Origin: an uncultured Pelagibacteraceae bacterium
GTDB taxonomy: Bacteria; Pseudomonadota; Alphaproteobacteria; Pelagibacterales; AG-422-B15
DNA: 64,000 nucleotides
Direction of reading: 5' to 3'
Assembly (NCBI GenBank): GCA_902525575.1
Contig: CABZHU010000002.1
Span: forward strand, 18,467-82,466
This document shows positions 20,666 through 29,771 of the stretch, in pieces (the stretch's first letter is position 1; the number at the start of each line of letters is the position of its first letter). The translations under genes were made by a program, and so were the position numbers. The notes beneath the pieces were generated by a model, which was given only the letters and a program-made list of their open reading frames with translations, was not told the DNA's origin and did not search any database.

Positions 20666-23071
20666 ATGAGTATTGTAAAAGTTATAAAATATTTTTTCAT
20701 TCTTTCAATCCTCTTTATAATTAGTTTACTCTTGGTTTTAGAATTCCATTTATTTAGTGAAGACTTAGATGGAGGTAAAATCACTGGCGCAATTAATACT
20801 GTCGAGTTTGTAAAAGATAAAGAGACAAGGCAATTAACTGCAATGAAAACTCTTAACGAATTGCCAACCAAACAAATTTTGTTTGGTGATCTTCATGTTC
20901 ATTCAACATTTTCAGCCGATGCACATATGATGAGCCTGCCAATCACTGGTGGGCACGGTGTACATCCTGTTGCGGATGCGTGTGACTTTGCAAGACATTG
21001 TTCAGCATTAGATTTTTGGTCAATTAACGATCATGCTGAAGCAACTACACCAAAAAGATGGATGGAAACAAAAGAAACAATCCGGAAGTGTAACGCTTTA
21101 AATGTTGATCCAGCTAATCCGGATTGTGTTGCTTTTTTGGGATGGGAGTGGACCCAAGTAGGCGTTATAAGAGGAAATCATTGGGGTCATCATAATGTCA
21201 TTTTGAAAGAAGAGTCCGATGAGGCGGTTCCAACTAGAGCTATTGCATCTTTATCTGTAACTCGACAAGCAATGACTTCTAGACCCTTAGTACCAAATGT
21301 TTTTTTCCCATTTGTAGATTTTGAAAACTTCAAAAGATATAATGACATAAATCGATACTTCACAGAAACAGGTAAAATAAAAAATTGTGAGCGAGGTGTA
21401 CTTTCTAAAGATTTACCAATGAACTGTCATGAAGAAGCAGTAACTCCATTAGATTTAGTAAATAGGCTTGAAGAATATGATAGTGACTACATGGTTATAC
21501 CACACGGGCAGTCTTGGGGACTTTATACTCCTGCTGGATATACTTTGGACAGGGGCTTAGAGATTTCAAAAAAGTACCCAAAAATGTTTGAATTATTAGA
21601 AACTTATTCCGGGCATGGTAACGCTGAGGAGTACCGCTCATGGAGAGGAGTTAATGTTGTAAGAGACGGCGAGGAAATAATTAGACCATTTACGTTTCCG
21701 ATGGGTGAAATTGATTTAGATCAAGGAACTTTTACACTCAAAAATCAAAATGGACCGGATGAGGTCATTGATATCGGGACTCAAACTTGTCCAAAGCCGT
21801 CTGATAATTATATCCCTCAATGCTGGCAAGCGGGTAAAGTAATCTACGAGAGATGTATAGCTGATGGGGAATCAGATATAGAATGTAGTGAGAGACGAGA
21901 AGCGACAGAACAAGCATCAGTAGATAGAGGTAGAGCAGGGTACAACGTTGTTCCAAAGTTTACAGAATTTGATCGAAATATATCCGGTCAGTGTTTAGAT
22001 TGCTTTAGTCCTCCTATGAATCATGTGCCGGGGGGTAGCGCTCAGTATGGATTGGCGTTAACAAAATATAAAGAAGACGGGTCAAAACATAGATTTAGAT
22101 ATGGGTTTATAGGCTCAAGTGATAACCATTCTGCTGCACCTGGCAGTGGGTATAAAGAACTATTTGGTAACAATATAGATGGGAGCGGACCTCCAAGTGA
22201 ATTCTTAGATAAGATTTTACATATGAGTCCATATTATTTCCCTAAAAGTACAAGTCCAATTGGTCGAAATTCTGATCCAATTGGTGACTCCTTTATTTCG
22301 CCTTCGCAGCCGCAAGTTTATGATATTCCTGATCTCATCGTTGGCTTTAATACTGTTGAATGGGAAAGGCAAAGAGGTTTCTTTACGACAGGTGGACTGG
22401 CAGCTGTTCACTCTGAGGGACGGTCTAAAGAGGAAATTTGGGATGCGTTAAAAAGAAAAGAAACTTACGCGACAAGTGGCACCCGTATGTTACTTTGGTT
22501 TAATTTAACCGGTGAGAATAAAAAAGTTTCTATGGGTTCTTCAATTGAAACAGATACACAACCTGAATTTGAAGTTAAAGCTATGGGCTCCTTTGTTCAG
22601 AAACCTGGGTGTCCAGAGGATGCATACATTGCGTTGGGAGAGGAAAGAGTAGACGAGTTGTGTTTTAATGAATGTTATAATCCTTCAGATGACAGAAAGT
22701 TTATTCATAGAATTGAAGTAATTAAAGTATTACCGCAAGAGTATGTAGATCAACCTATTGAAGGACGAATTCAAGATCCTTGGTACACCCATTATTGTGA
22801 TCCAAATGAATTTGGCTGTTCTTTTAAATTCACTGATGAGGATTTTTCTATAGAAAAAAAAGATGTGAGTTATTACGTAAGAGCCATTGAAGTGCCCACT
22901 CCACAAATTAATGTTAAAGGCGGTGTTTGTGAATTTGATGCAGATGGGAATTGTGTAAAGTTTAAGCTTTGCACTCAAGACTGGAGGCATCCAAGAGACA
23001 TCGAGACTTGTTCTGAAATAGACGAACATCGCGCTTGGTCATCGCCGATTTATTTGGACTATTTATCCTAA
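20666..23071 (+). CDS. DUF3604 protein (PHP-like metal-dependent phosphoesterase fold)
   Basis: GDLHVHSTFSADAHM, INDHAE, GWEWTQ, GSSDNHSAAPG, TTGGLAAVHSEGRSKEEIWDALKRKETYATSGTRM. Confidence 0.92.
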   Translation: MSIVKVIKYFFILSILFIISLLLVLEFHLFSEDLDGGKITGAINTVEFVKDKETRQLTAMKTLNELPTKQILFGDLHVHSTFSADAHMMSLPITGGHGVHPVADACDFARHCSALDFWSINDHAEATTPKRWMETKETIRKCNALNVDPANPDCVAFLGWEWTQVGVIRGNHWGHHNVILKEESDEAVPTRAIASLSVTRQAMTSRPLVPNVFFPFVDFENFKRYNDINRYFTETGKIKNCERGVLSKDLPMNCHEEAVTPLDLVNRLEEYDSDYMVIPHGQSWGLYTPAGYTLDRGLEISKKYPKMFELLETYSGHGNAEEYRSWRGVNVVRDGEEIIRPFTFPMGEIDLDQGTFTLKNQNGPDEVIDIGTQTCPKPSDNYIPQCWQAGKVIYERCIADGESDIECSERREATEQASVDRGRAGYNVVPKFTEFDRNISGQCLDCFSPPMNHVPGGSAQYGLALTKYKEDGSKHRFRYGFIGSSDNHSAAPGSGYKELFGNNIDGSGPPSEFLDKILHMSPYYFPKSTSPIGRNSDPIGDSFISPSQPQVYDIPDLIVGFNTVEWERQRGFFTTGGLAAVHSEGRSKEEIWDALKRKETYATSGTRMLLWFNLTGENKKVSMGSSIETDTQPEFEVKAMGSFVQKPGCPEDAYIALGEERVDELCFNECYNPSDDRKFIHRIEVIKVLPQEYVDQPIEGRIQDPWYTHYCDPNEFGCSFKFTDEDFSIEKKDVSYYVRAIEVPTPQINVKGGVCEFDADGNCVKFKLCTQDWRHPRDIETCSEIDEHRAWSSPIYLDYLS

Positions 23072-23081
23072 AATTTTATAA

Positions 23082-23246
23082 ATGAAATATCTGATCCCAT
23101 CCATTGTATCGATAGTAGTAGGCAGTCTCTTTAGTTGGGCTTATTTAACAGCTTATGGATTCGGCTTCTCATATATTATTTATCTTAGTATGATGATTGC
23201 GATGGTCTTCCTGGCCATAGATGCATGGAGAAATATTAATAAATAA
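23082..23246 (+). CDS. small two-helix membrane protein
   Basis: Translation MKYLIPSIVSIVVGSLFSWAYLTAYGFGFSYIIYLSMMIAMVFLAIDAWRNINK; 11 nt after DUF3604 stop. Confidence 0.6.
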   Translation: MKYLIPSIVSIVVGSLFSWAYLTAYGFGFSYIIYLSMMIAMVFLAIDAWRNINK

Positions 23247-23286
23247 GCAAATTAAAACAATTACTTAGATAACTAGTTTTAAGATA

Positions 23287-23326
23287 TTCACAACTTGTCA
23301 ATTTGGCAAGCATCAGTAATTGTGAA
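23287..23326 (+). ncRNA. candidate structured 5' leader of amt
   Basis: Outer stem TTCACAA/TTGTGAA (7 bp) stacked on inner stem CTTGTC/GGCAAG (6 bp with one G-U), loop AATTT, 9-nt bulge CATCAGTAA. Confidence 0.4.
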
Positions 23327-23380
23327 AGCCCTTAATTGATAAAAGATGCTCTTATAAAATTAAATATAGGGAGAAAATAC

Positions 23381-24649
23381 ATGTTAAAAAAAGTACTACT
23401 TTATACAGTATTGTTTTCATCACTATTATCTGCCAATGCATTTGCAGCCGTCGATGACGAAACAGCTTATGCATTGAACACACTATTATTTCTAATAAGT
23501 GGATTTTTGGTGATGTGGATGGCCGCTGGATTCTGTATGTTAGAATCTGGTCTGGTTACATCTAAAAGTGTTTCGACAATTGCTGCAAAAAATATAGGTT
23601 TGTATTCTATAGCTGGGATCATGTTCTGGTTAGTAGGTTATAATCTTGCATACGGTATTCCAGAAGGTGGATATATTGGAACGTTTACTACATGGAGCGA
23701 TGGTTCAGCAGTAGCAACTGGTTATTCTGATGGATCAGACTGGTTTTTCCAGATGGTATTCTGTGCAACAACAGCTTCAATTGTTTCAGGAACTTTGGCT
23801 GAAAGAATAAAAATTTGGCCTTTCTTTTTGTTCGTAGCAATATTAACAGGAGTTATTTATCCAATCGAGATGGGTTGGCAATGGGGTGGTGGATGGTTAT
23901 CTGCTGCTGGTTTCTCAGACTTTGCTGGATCAACTCTTGTGCATGGTGCAGGTGGTGCAGCGGCATTAGCTGGTGCAATTGTTCTAGGTCCAAGACTTGG
24001 AAGATTTGATAACGGAAAGTTAGTTCCATTTGCAAATTCCTCAATACCTCTAGCAACACTTGGTGTATTTATCTTGTGGTTGGGCTGGTTCGGGTTTAAT
24101 GGTGGATCACAGCTAGCTCTAGGTTCATTTGATGATGCAACAGCTGTAGCAACAATTTATATCAATACAAACTTAGCAGCTTGTGCTGGTGTATTGGTCT
24201 GCGCAGCTATAACAAGATTAGCAAGAGGCAAAACTGACGTTGTAATGATGTTAAATGGTGCACTCGGTGGTCTAGTGGCAATTACAGCAGAACCATTAAT
24301 GCCTTCTCCATTGATGGCAATCATCATAGGTGGAATTGGTGGTGCGCTAGTATTCGCAGGTACTGAGCTCTTAGTGTCATTAAAAATTGATGACGTTGTA
24401 GGAGCTATACCGGTTCACTTGATTGCAGGTGTCTGGGGTACTCTTGCTGTACCAATTACAAATCCTGATACTAGCTTTGGAACTCAACTCCTTGGCACAG
24501 CATCTATTTGTGTGTTTGTTTTTGTGGTGTCCTTTATTATTTGGGCAATCATGAAAGCCACAATAGGTATAAGGATAAGTGAAGAAGCAGAAAAAGAAGG
24601 AACAGACGTAGCTGAGACAGGTGTCATAGCCTACTCAATTAGAGACTAA
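23381..24649 (+). CDS. amt: ammonium transporter
   Basis: Signal peptide then Amt core (AAGFCMLESG, FCATTASIVSGTLAER, HGAGGAAALAGA); AGGGAG RBS supports ATG at 23381 (ORF track start 23336). Confidence 0.96.
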   Translation: MLKKVLLYTVLFSSLLSANAFAAVDDETAYALNTLLFLISGFLVMWMAAGFCMLESGLVTSKSVSTIAAKNIGLYSIAGIMFWLVGYNLAYGIPEGGYIGTFTTWSDGSAVATGYSDGSDWFFQMVFCATTASIVSGTLAERIKIWPFFLFVAILTGVIYPIEMGWQWGGGWLSAAGFSDFAGSTLVHGAGGAAALAGAIVLGPRLGRFDNGKLVPFANSSIPLATLGVFILWLGWFGFNGGSQLALGSFDDATAVATIYINTNLAACAGVLVCAAITRLARGKTDVVMMLNGALGGLVAITAEPLMPSPLMAIIIGGIGGALVFAGTELLVSLKIDDVVGAIPVHLIAGVWGTLAVPITNPDTSFGTQLLGTASICVFVFVVSFIIWAIMKATIGIRISEEAEKEGTDVAETGVIAYSIRD

Positions 24650-24664
24650 GTCTAGTTCGTAATT

Positions 24665-24719
24665 AAAAAACGGGTCCGAAGGTTTCCCCCAGTTATTCCT
24701 TCCATCGGACCCGTTTTTA
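24665..24719 (+). terminator. rho-independent terminator of amt
   Basis: Stem AAAACGGGTCCGA...TCGGACCCGTTTT followed by T-rich tail. Confidence 0.9.
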
Positions 24720-24770
24720 TTTAATTTTAAATTTGAATTAAGTTTTTTTTGGTAATACATTGCACCAGTC

Positions 24771-25715
24771 ATGACCGAACAAAACAATCCTTTTCACAAA
24801 AAAAAATCTGGAGTTTTTTTCTTTAAATCGTCTAATCCCTATGAATTTTATGATTTGCTGAATGGTGTTGATATGGAACCCAAACAAGACGTATGGGGAA
24901 CTTTGATTTTTCCTGAAAATGCTAAATTGCCATGCCCAGTGATTATTCCAATTCATGGAAGCGCAGGTCTTAGAGAAGGTCATTACACACACATGGTTAA
25001 CCTATTAGAAGCAGGCTTTGCTGTTTTCAGAATTCATCATTTTGAATCTAGAGGAGTAATTTCAATCGTAGAAAATCAAACACAAATTACTCTGGCTACC
25101 ATGATAACAGATGCATTTCGTGCACTTACACTTTTAAATAAACATCCAGATATTGATAAAGATAAAATTGGCATCATGGGATGGAGTTTAGGTGGTAGCA
25201 CCGCTCTTTATTCTGCGTGGCAGCCAATAATAGATATACTAACCTCAGGGGATGAAAAATTTTCTGCGTATTTACCATTGTATCCTGGAGCATTACTTAA
25301 ACCTGAAGACAATCGTTGGTCTAATGCTCCAATGCATATTCTATTTGGTGAAGACGATGATTATACGCCCCTAAGTTTATGTAAAAAACTTATTGATTAT
25401 ATGAAACCTGCTCGTGATGTTGACTTAACAGTTTATCCCAACGCTCATCATTCTTTTGATTCAATTGATCCCGTTGAATTCATTCCGTACGCCATCAAGT
25501 TAAAAGATATGTTTATTGATTTAAAGAAAGATGGACGTCAGGTTTATACTGATGAAAATAACAATACTTTTTACTTGGACAATAAGGAAGAACGGTTTCG
25601 CTTGATTAAAGAAACACCCAATCTCTTAGGCGCGCATGCTGGAGGAAATTGGACGGCGCGTAAACAATCACATCAGGATGTGGTTGATTTTTTTAGGAAG
25701 CAATTTTTTTCATAA
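24771..25715 (+). CDS. dienelactone hydrolase-family alpha/beta hydrolase
   Basis: IPIHGSAGLREGHYT, GIMGWSLGGSTAL nucleophile elbow, NAHHSFD. Confidence 0.85.
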   Translation: MTEQNNPFHKKKSGVFFFKSSNPYEFYDLLNGVDMEPKQDVWGTLIFPENAKLPCPVIIPIHGSAGLREGHYTHMVNLLEAGFAVFRIHHFESRGVISIVENQTQITLATMITDAFRALTLLNKHPDIDKDKIGIMGWSLGGSTALYSAWQPIIDILTSGDEKFSAYLPLYPGALLKPEDNRWSNAPMHILFGEDDDYTPLSLCKKLIDYMKPARDVDLTVYPNAHHSFDSIDPVEFIPYAIKLKDMFIDLKKDGRQVYTDENNNTFYLDNKEERFRLIKETPNLLGAHAGGNWTARKQSHQDVVDFFRKQFFS

Positions 25716-25731
25716 ATCTTTTTAAGTAGTG

Positions 25732-25760
25732 TTGACTCTTGTATTGAGTAATGCAATAAT
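25732..25760 (+). promoter_or_regulatory. sigma-70-type promoter of umuDC
   Basis: TTGACT-N17-AATAAT. Confidence 0.7.
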
Positions 25761-25762
25761 GA

Positions 25763-25777
25763 GAACAAAACAAGAAC
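25763..25777 (+). promoter_or_regulatory. LexA (SOS) box, alphaproteobacterial type
   Basis: GAAC-AAAACAA-GAAC, reverse complement of GTTC-N7-GTTC, just downstream of the -10. Confidence 0.8.
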
Positions 25778-25794
25778 ATAATTAGACGTATTTC

Positions 25795-26184
25795 ATGCTT
25801 TTAACATTTTATAAAGAGGCCGTAGAGTGTGGTTTTCCTTCTCCAGCAAGGGATTTTACTGAAGGGACAATTGATTTGAATGAAGAACTTATTCCTCATC
25901 CAAATGCAACTTTTATTGTTCGTGCGCGAGGAGACTCAATGGTGGGTTCAGGGATTTATCCTGGAGATTTACTGATTGTTGACCGAAGCATTAAGCCTCG
26001 AAATGAGTCAATTATTATTGCTGTGCTGGATGGAGAGTTGAGCGTAAAGATTCTCAGATTTAAGAATAAACAAGTCAATTTATCATCTTCTAATAACAAC
26101 TACAAAGATGTCTTAGTCTCTGAAGAAATGGATTTTACCATATGGGGAGTATGTACGAATGTTATTCATAATTTAAGTCCATAA
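25795..26184 (+). CDS. umuD: DNA polymerase V subunit UmuD (S24 peptidase)
   Basis: ECGFPSPARDF cleavage region, RARGDSM (Ser), DGELSVKIL (Lys). Confidence 0.93.
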   Translation: MLLTFYKEAVECGFPSPARDFTEGTIDLNEELIPHPNATFIVRARGDSMVGSGIYPGDLLIVDRSIKPRNESIIIAVLDGELSVKILRFKNKQVNLSSSNNNYKDVLVSEEMDFTIWGVCTNVIHNLSP

Positions 26185-26196
26185 AATAGATGAAGC

Positions 26197-27012
26197 ATGA
26201 ATAATAAAGTTTTTGCACTAATTGATTGTAACGCATTTTATGTTTCTTGTGAGAGAGTTTTTAATCCCAAGCTCAACAATAGACCAGTTGTAGCATTATC
26301 CAATAATGATGGTTGCATTATATCTCGTTCAAAAGAAGCAAAAGCACTTGGTATCAAAATGGGCGTACCACTCTTCAAAGTCAAAGATATTGTAGAAAAG
26401 GAAAATGTATTTGTTTTTTCCTCTAATTATACATTGTACGCCGATATGTCGCGCCGTGTAATGAATATCATTTCATATTCATCTCCTCACACAGAGATTT
26501 ATTCAATTGATGAAGCGTTTGTAGAGTTAAGCAGTCTATCGATTGACTATGAAGAATACGCACATCAATTGAGAAAGACCATTTTACAGCATACAGGTAT
26601 CCCAGTTAGTATAGGCATAGCGTCAACAAAAACCCTATCAAAAGTTGCAAACCATAAGGCAAAAAAAGATGAGACTTTAAATGGTGTTTGCTCTCTAGTA
26701 GGTCATAAAAATATTGATCGAACATACTCACAAGGTCATGGATATAAAGATTTATGTAAGGAACTTCTGAATATCGATATTTCAAAAAAACAGCAATCAA
26801 GCGACTGGTCAAATCCTGATTTAACTAAAGAACAAATAAATTATGCTGCGACTGATGTAATGCACTTACATGCTATAAAGATTAAACTAGATGAAATCCT
26901 AAAAAGACAAAATAGAGAACTACTTGTCGAGGCGTGTATCAAATTTCTGCCTATAAGAGTTGAGCTCGATTTAAGGGGATGGGAAAATGATATTTTTTCT
27001 CATTCTAATTAA
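26197..27012 (+). pseudogene. in-frame chimera: UmuC N-terminus (about aa 1-175) joined to RNase D C-terminus (about aa 178-271)
   Basis: N-term FALIDCNAFYVSCERVFNP, YSIDEAFVEL (UmuC); C-term GHGYKDLCKELLNIDISKKQQSSDWSN...INYAATDVMHLH (RNase D DEDD motif III); no UmuC thumb/little finger and no RNase D motifs I-II. Confidence 0.85.
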
Positions 27013-27020
27013 TATTACAC

Positions 27021-27986
27021 ATGAGTATAAATAAAATTAAAAGTTACGGAAAATCAGTTATAGAAACAGAAATATCTGGCGCTAAAAAACTGTTTAAATC
27101 AATCAATTCAGATTTTGCCAGAGCTATCAACAAACTTTCAAAAATTAAGGGAAAGGTAATAATCACAGGTGTAGGAAAATCTGGTCATATTGCAAGTAAA
27201 ATTTCAAGCACCATGAGTTCAACTGGTACGCTTTCTCAGTATTGCTCTCCAACAGATATGAGTCATGGTGATTTAGGAATAATTACTAAAAATGATGCCA
27301 TAATAATTATATCTAATTCTGGTAAGAGTGAGGAAATTAAAGCTTTGTTAGATTTTGCAAAAAAAAATAAAGTTTTTGTTATAGGAATCACATCCAATTC
27401 AAAAAGTACTCTCTATAAATTGTGTAATATTCCATTATTAATTCCGAATTCAAAAGAAGCATGTTCAATAGGGTTGGCACCTACAACTTCAACCACTATG
27501 TCATTAATCTTAGGCGACGCCATCTGTGTATCTCTAATGAAGGTAAAGAATTTCAAGCTTAAAGACTACAAAATGATACATCCTGGGGGTGCTTTAGGCG
27601 CTAATATGCTTCAGGTTCAAGATATAATGCATACTGGGAAAAAAATGCCAATTGTTCGTGAAAATTCTTCAATGAAGTCTGTCATTGTTGAGATGACGAA
27701 AAAATCATTTGGTCATGTAGCAATAAAAAATAAAGAAAATAAACTGATAGGAATAATTACCGATGGAGATTTAAGAAGACACATTAGAAAAGCATTATTA
27801 GATGTAAATGTAAAAGAAATTATGTCCTCAAAACCAATGCTTATATGTAAAGAAGAACTGGTTATTAATATACTTCAAAAAATGAATACAAATAAAATTA
27901 CATGTTTATTTGTAGTAAATAACTTAAAAGATAAAAAGCCAATAGGTATTATCCATATCCATGACTGTATTCGATATGTTAATTAA
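27021..27986 (+). CDS. kdsD: D-arabinose-5-phosphate isomerase (KpsF/GutQ family)
   Basis: SIS domain VGKSGHIASKISSTMSSTGT, two CBS domains. Confidence 0.95.
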   Translation: MSINKIKSYGKSVIETEISGAKKLFKSINSDFARAINKLSKIKGKVIITGVGKSGHIASKISSTMSSTGTLSQYCSPTDMSHGDLGIITKNDAIIIISNSGKSEEIKALLDFAKKNKVFVIGITSNSKSTLYKLCNIPLLIPNSKEACSIGLAPTTSTTMSLILGDAICVSLMKVKNFKLKDYKMIHPGGALGANMLQVQDIMHTGKKMPIVRENSSMKSVIVEMTKKSFGHVAIKNKENKLIGIITDGDLRRHIRKALLDVNVKEIMSSKPMLICKEELVINILQKMNTNKITCLFVVNNLKDKKPIGIIHIHDCIRYVN

Positions 27987-28482
27987 GAATATTGCAAAAT
28001 TATCTTTTTTCTTTTTATTAATATCAATTTTATTCCAGACTAATTTATTTTCTAATGAAAACATCGAAATTGAAATAGATAGACCAAAATTTTCTGAAAA
28101 AGGTCTCGATAATAGGCTTTATGAAATTAAAGCTGAGAAGGGCATTCAGCGAGAAGATAATTTAGAGTTATTTATTGTCGAGGGTAAATTAAGAACTGAC
28201 TCTGGTGTTTGGATATATTTAAATGCTAAAAAGGGTAACTTTGACCAAGTAAAAAATTTAATAGAACTTAATGGGGAAATAAACTTTTATACTGATGAAG
28301 AAGATAGGTTTCAGTCCGACAATGCATTTTTTTCAATCAATGATGATATAATTGAATTCAATAATAATGTTAAACATATTAGGGGAACCAATATTATAAC
28401 AGCAAACGAGTCAAAAATTAGCGGCAATTTTAATCATATTGTCTATAAGGGCAATGTGAGTACTTCCTATATCATAGATTAA
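27961..28482 (+). CDS. lptC: LPS export protein LptC
   Basis: N-terminal TM, LptC beta-jellyroll pattern, kdsD-lptC-lptA-lptB order. Confidence 0.82.
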   Translation: MTVFDMLIKNIAKLSFFFLLISILFQTNLFSNENIEIEIDRPKFSEKGLDNRLYEIKAEKGIQREDNLELFIVEGKLRTDSGVWIYLNAKKGNFDQVKNLIELNGEINFYTDEEDRFQSDNAFFSINDDIIEFNNNVKHIRGTNIITANESKISGNFNHIVYKGNVSTSYIID

Positions 28483-28485
28483 TTT

Positions 28486-28935
28486 ATGCTTAAAAATTTT
28501 TTTATTACTTTCTTGTTCATTTTATTTACCAATTTGGCAAACGCTAAACAAATAAAAATTGTGTCTGATAAATTAGAAATTATTAGAGCAGAAAATATTT
28601 CAATTTTCTCTGGAAATGTATATGCCGTAGAAGATAATTTAAGTATATGGTCTGAAAAATTAATTATGACCTCAAGCAAAGACGAAAAAGAAGTTAAGGA
28701 AATCAATGCCCATGGCAATGTAAAAATAGTAAGTGAAGAATTATCCATTAATGGTGATAAGGCGAGGTATGACCCTATTCAAAATAAATTATTTGTTTTT
28801 GGGAAAGTTGAGGTTTTACAAAACCAAAGTATTATCTTATGTGATAAAATAATTGTAGATCTAGAAAATTCATCAAGTATTATGAGTAGTGACTCAAATA
28901 AAAGAGTAGAAGCATTAATAATCAACGAAAAGTAA
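28486..28935 (+). CDS. lptA: LptA/OstA-family LPS transport protein
   Basis: Signal peptide, OstA-like repeats, operon position. Confidence 0.85.
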   Translation: MLKNFFITFLFILFTNLANAKQIKIVSDKLEIIRAENISIFSGNVYAVEDNLSIWSEKLIMTSSKDEKEVKEINAHGNVKIVSEELSINGDKARYDPIQNKLFVFGKVEVLQNQSIILCDKIIVDLENSSSIMSSDSNKRVEALIINEK

Positions 28936-28942
28936 GAATACA

Positions 28943-29695
28943 ATGGCTGAAAAACCTAAATTAGTCTCCTCAAATCCAGGACTTGAGGTTAATAACTTAA
29001 GAAAATCACTGTCAGGAAAGCAGATCGTAAGAAATATCTCGTTGAAAGTTGAAAAAGGTAAAGTAATAGGGTTACTTGGCCCAAACGGAGCGGGAAAAAG
29101 TACAGCTTTATATTGCATTATGGGTCTAATTAGTTGTGATAGTGGTGAAATAAAATTAAACAATAATGATATTACGAGTCTTCCAATGTGGAAAAGAGCA
29201 CAAGCAGGACTTGGTTATTTGCCACAACAACCAAGTATCTTTAGGGGCTTGAGTGTTGAAAACAATATTATGGCAATATTAGAAACAACCAAACTCAATT
29301 TAGATCAGAGAATAAATAGACTTGAGGAACTATTAGCGGAATTTAATTTAACTCATTTACGAAATGCAATGCCTCACCAGTTGTCAGGTGGTGAAAGACG
29401 TAAATGTGAATGTGCAAGATTGCTTGGAACTAATCCGTCGTACGTACTTTTTGATGAACCATTTTCTGCACTAGATCCTATATCTATCAACGATATCAAG
29501 TCTGAAGTTAATAGACTTAAGAATAAAGGTATATCTGTTATAATCACGGATCACCAAGTCAGAGAGGTATTAGATATTAGCGATTACAGCTACCTACTTT
29601 TCAGTGGTGAGATTATTGCACATGGAACAAGTGAAAAAATTCTAGGTAGTAAAGAAGCAAGAAAATTTTATTTGGGAGACGCGTTCAAGTTCTAA
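28943..29695 (+). CDS. lptB: LPS export ABC transporter ATP-binding protein
   Basis: GPNGAGKST, LSGGERRKCECARLL, VLFDEPFSALDP. Confidence 0.97.
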   Translation: MAEKPKLVSSNPGLEVNNLRKSLSGKQIVRNISLKVEKGKVIGLLGPNGAGKSTALYCIMGLISCDSGEIKLNNNDITSLPMWKRAQAGLGYLPQQPSIFRGLSVENNIMAILETTKLNLDQRINRLEELLAEFNLTHLRNAMPHQLSGGERRKCECARLLGTNPSYVLFDEPFSALDPISINDIKSEVNRLKNKGISVIITDHQVREVLDISDYSYLLFSGEIIAHGTSEKILGSKEARKFYLGDAFKF

Positions 29696-29771
29696 TGGTG
29701 GAGCTGACCGGGATCGAACCGGTGACCCTCAACATGCCATGCTGATGCTCTCCCAGCTGAGCTACAGCCCC
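29696..29771 (-). tRNA. tRNA-Ala (GGC)
   Basis: Reverse complement GGGGCTGTAGCTCAGCTGGGAGAGCATCAGCATGGCATGTTGAGGGTCACCGGTTCGATCCCGGTCAGCTCCACCA; GGC anticodon, G3:U70 pair, encoded CCA. Confidence 0.97.

Noticed and set aside
22260-23029. Short ORFs overlapping DUF3604 on both strands
   Set aside because: Out-of-frame within a protein with intact PHP motifs
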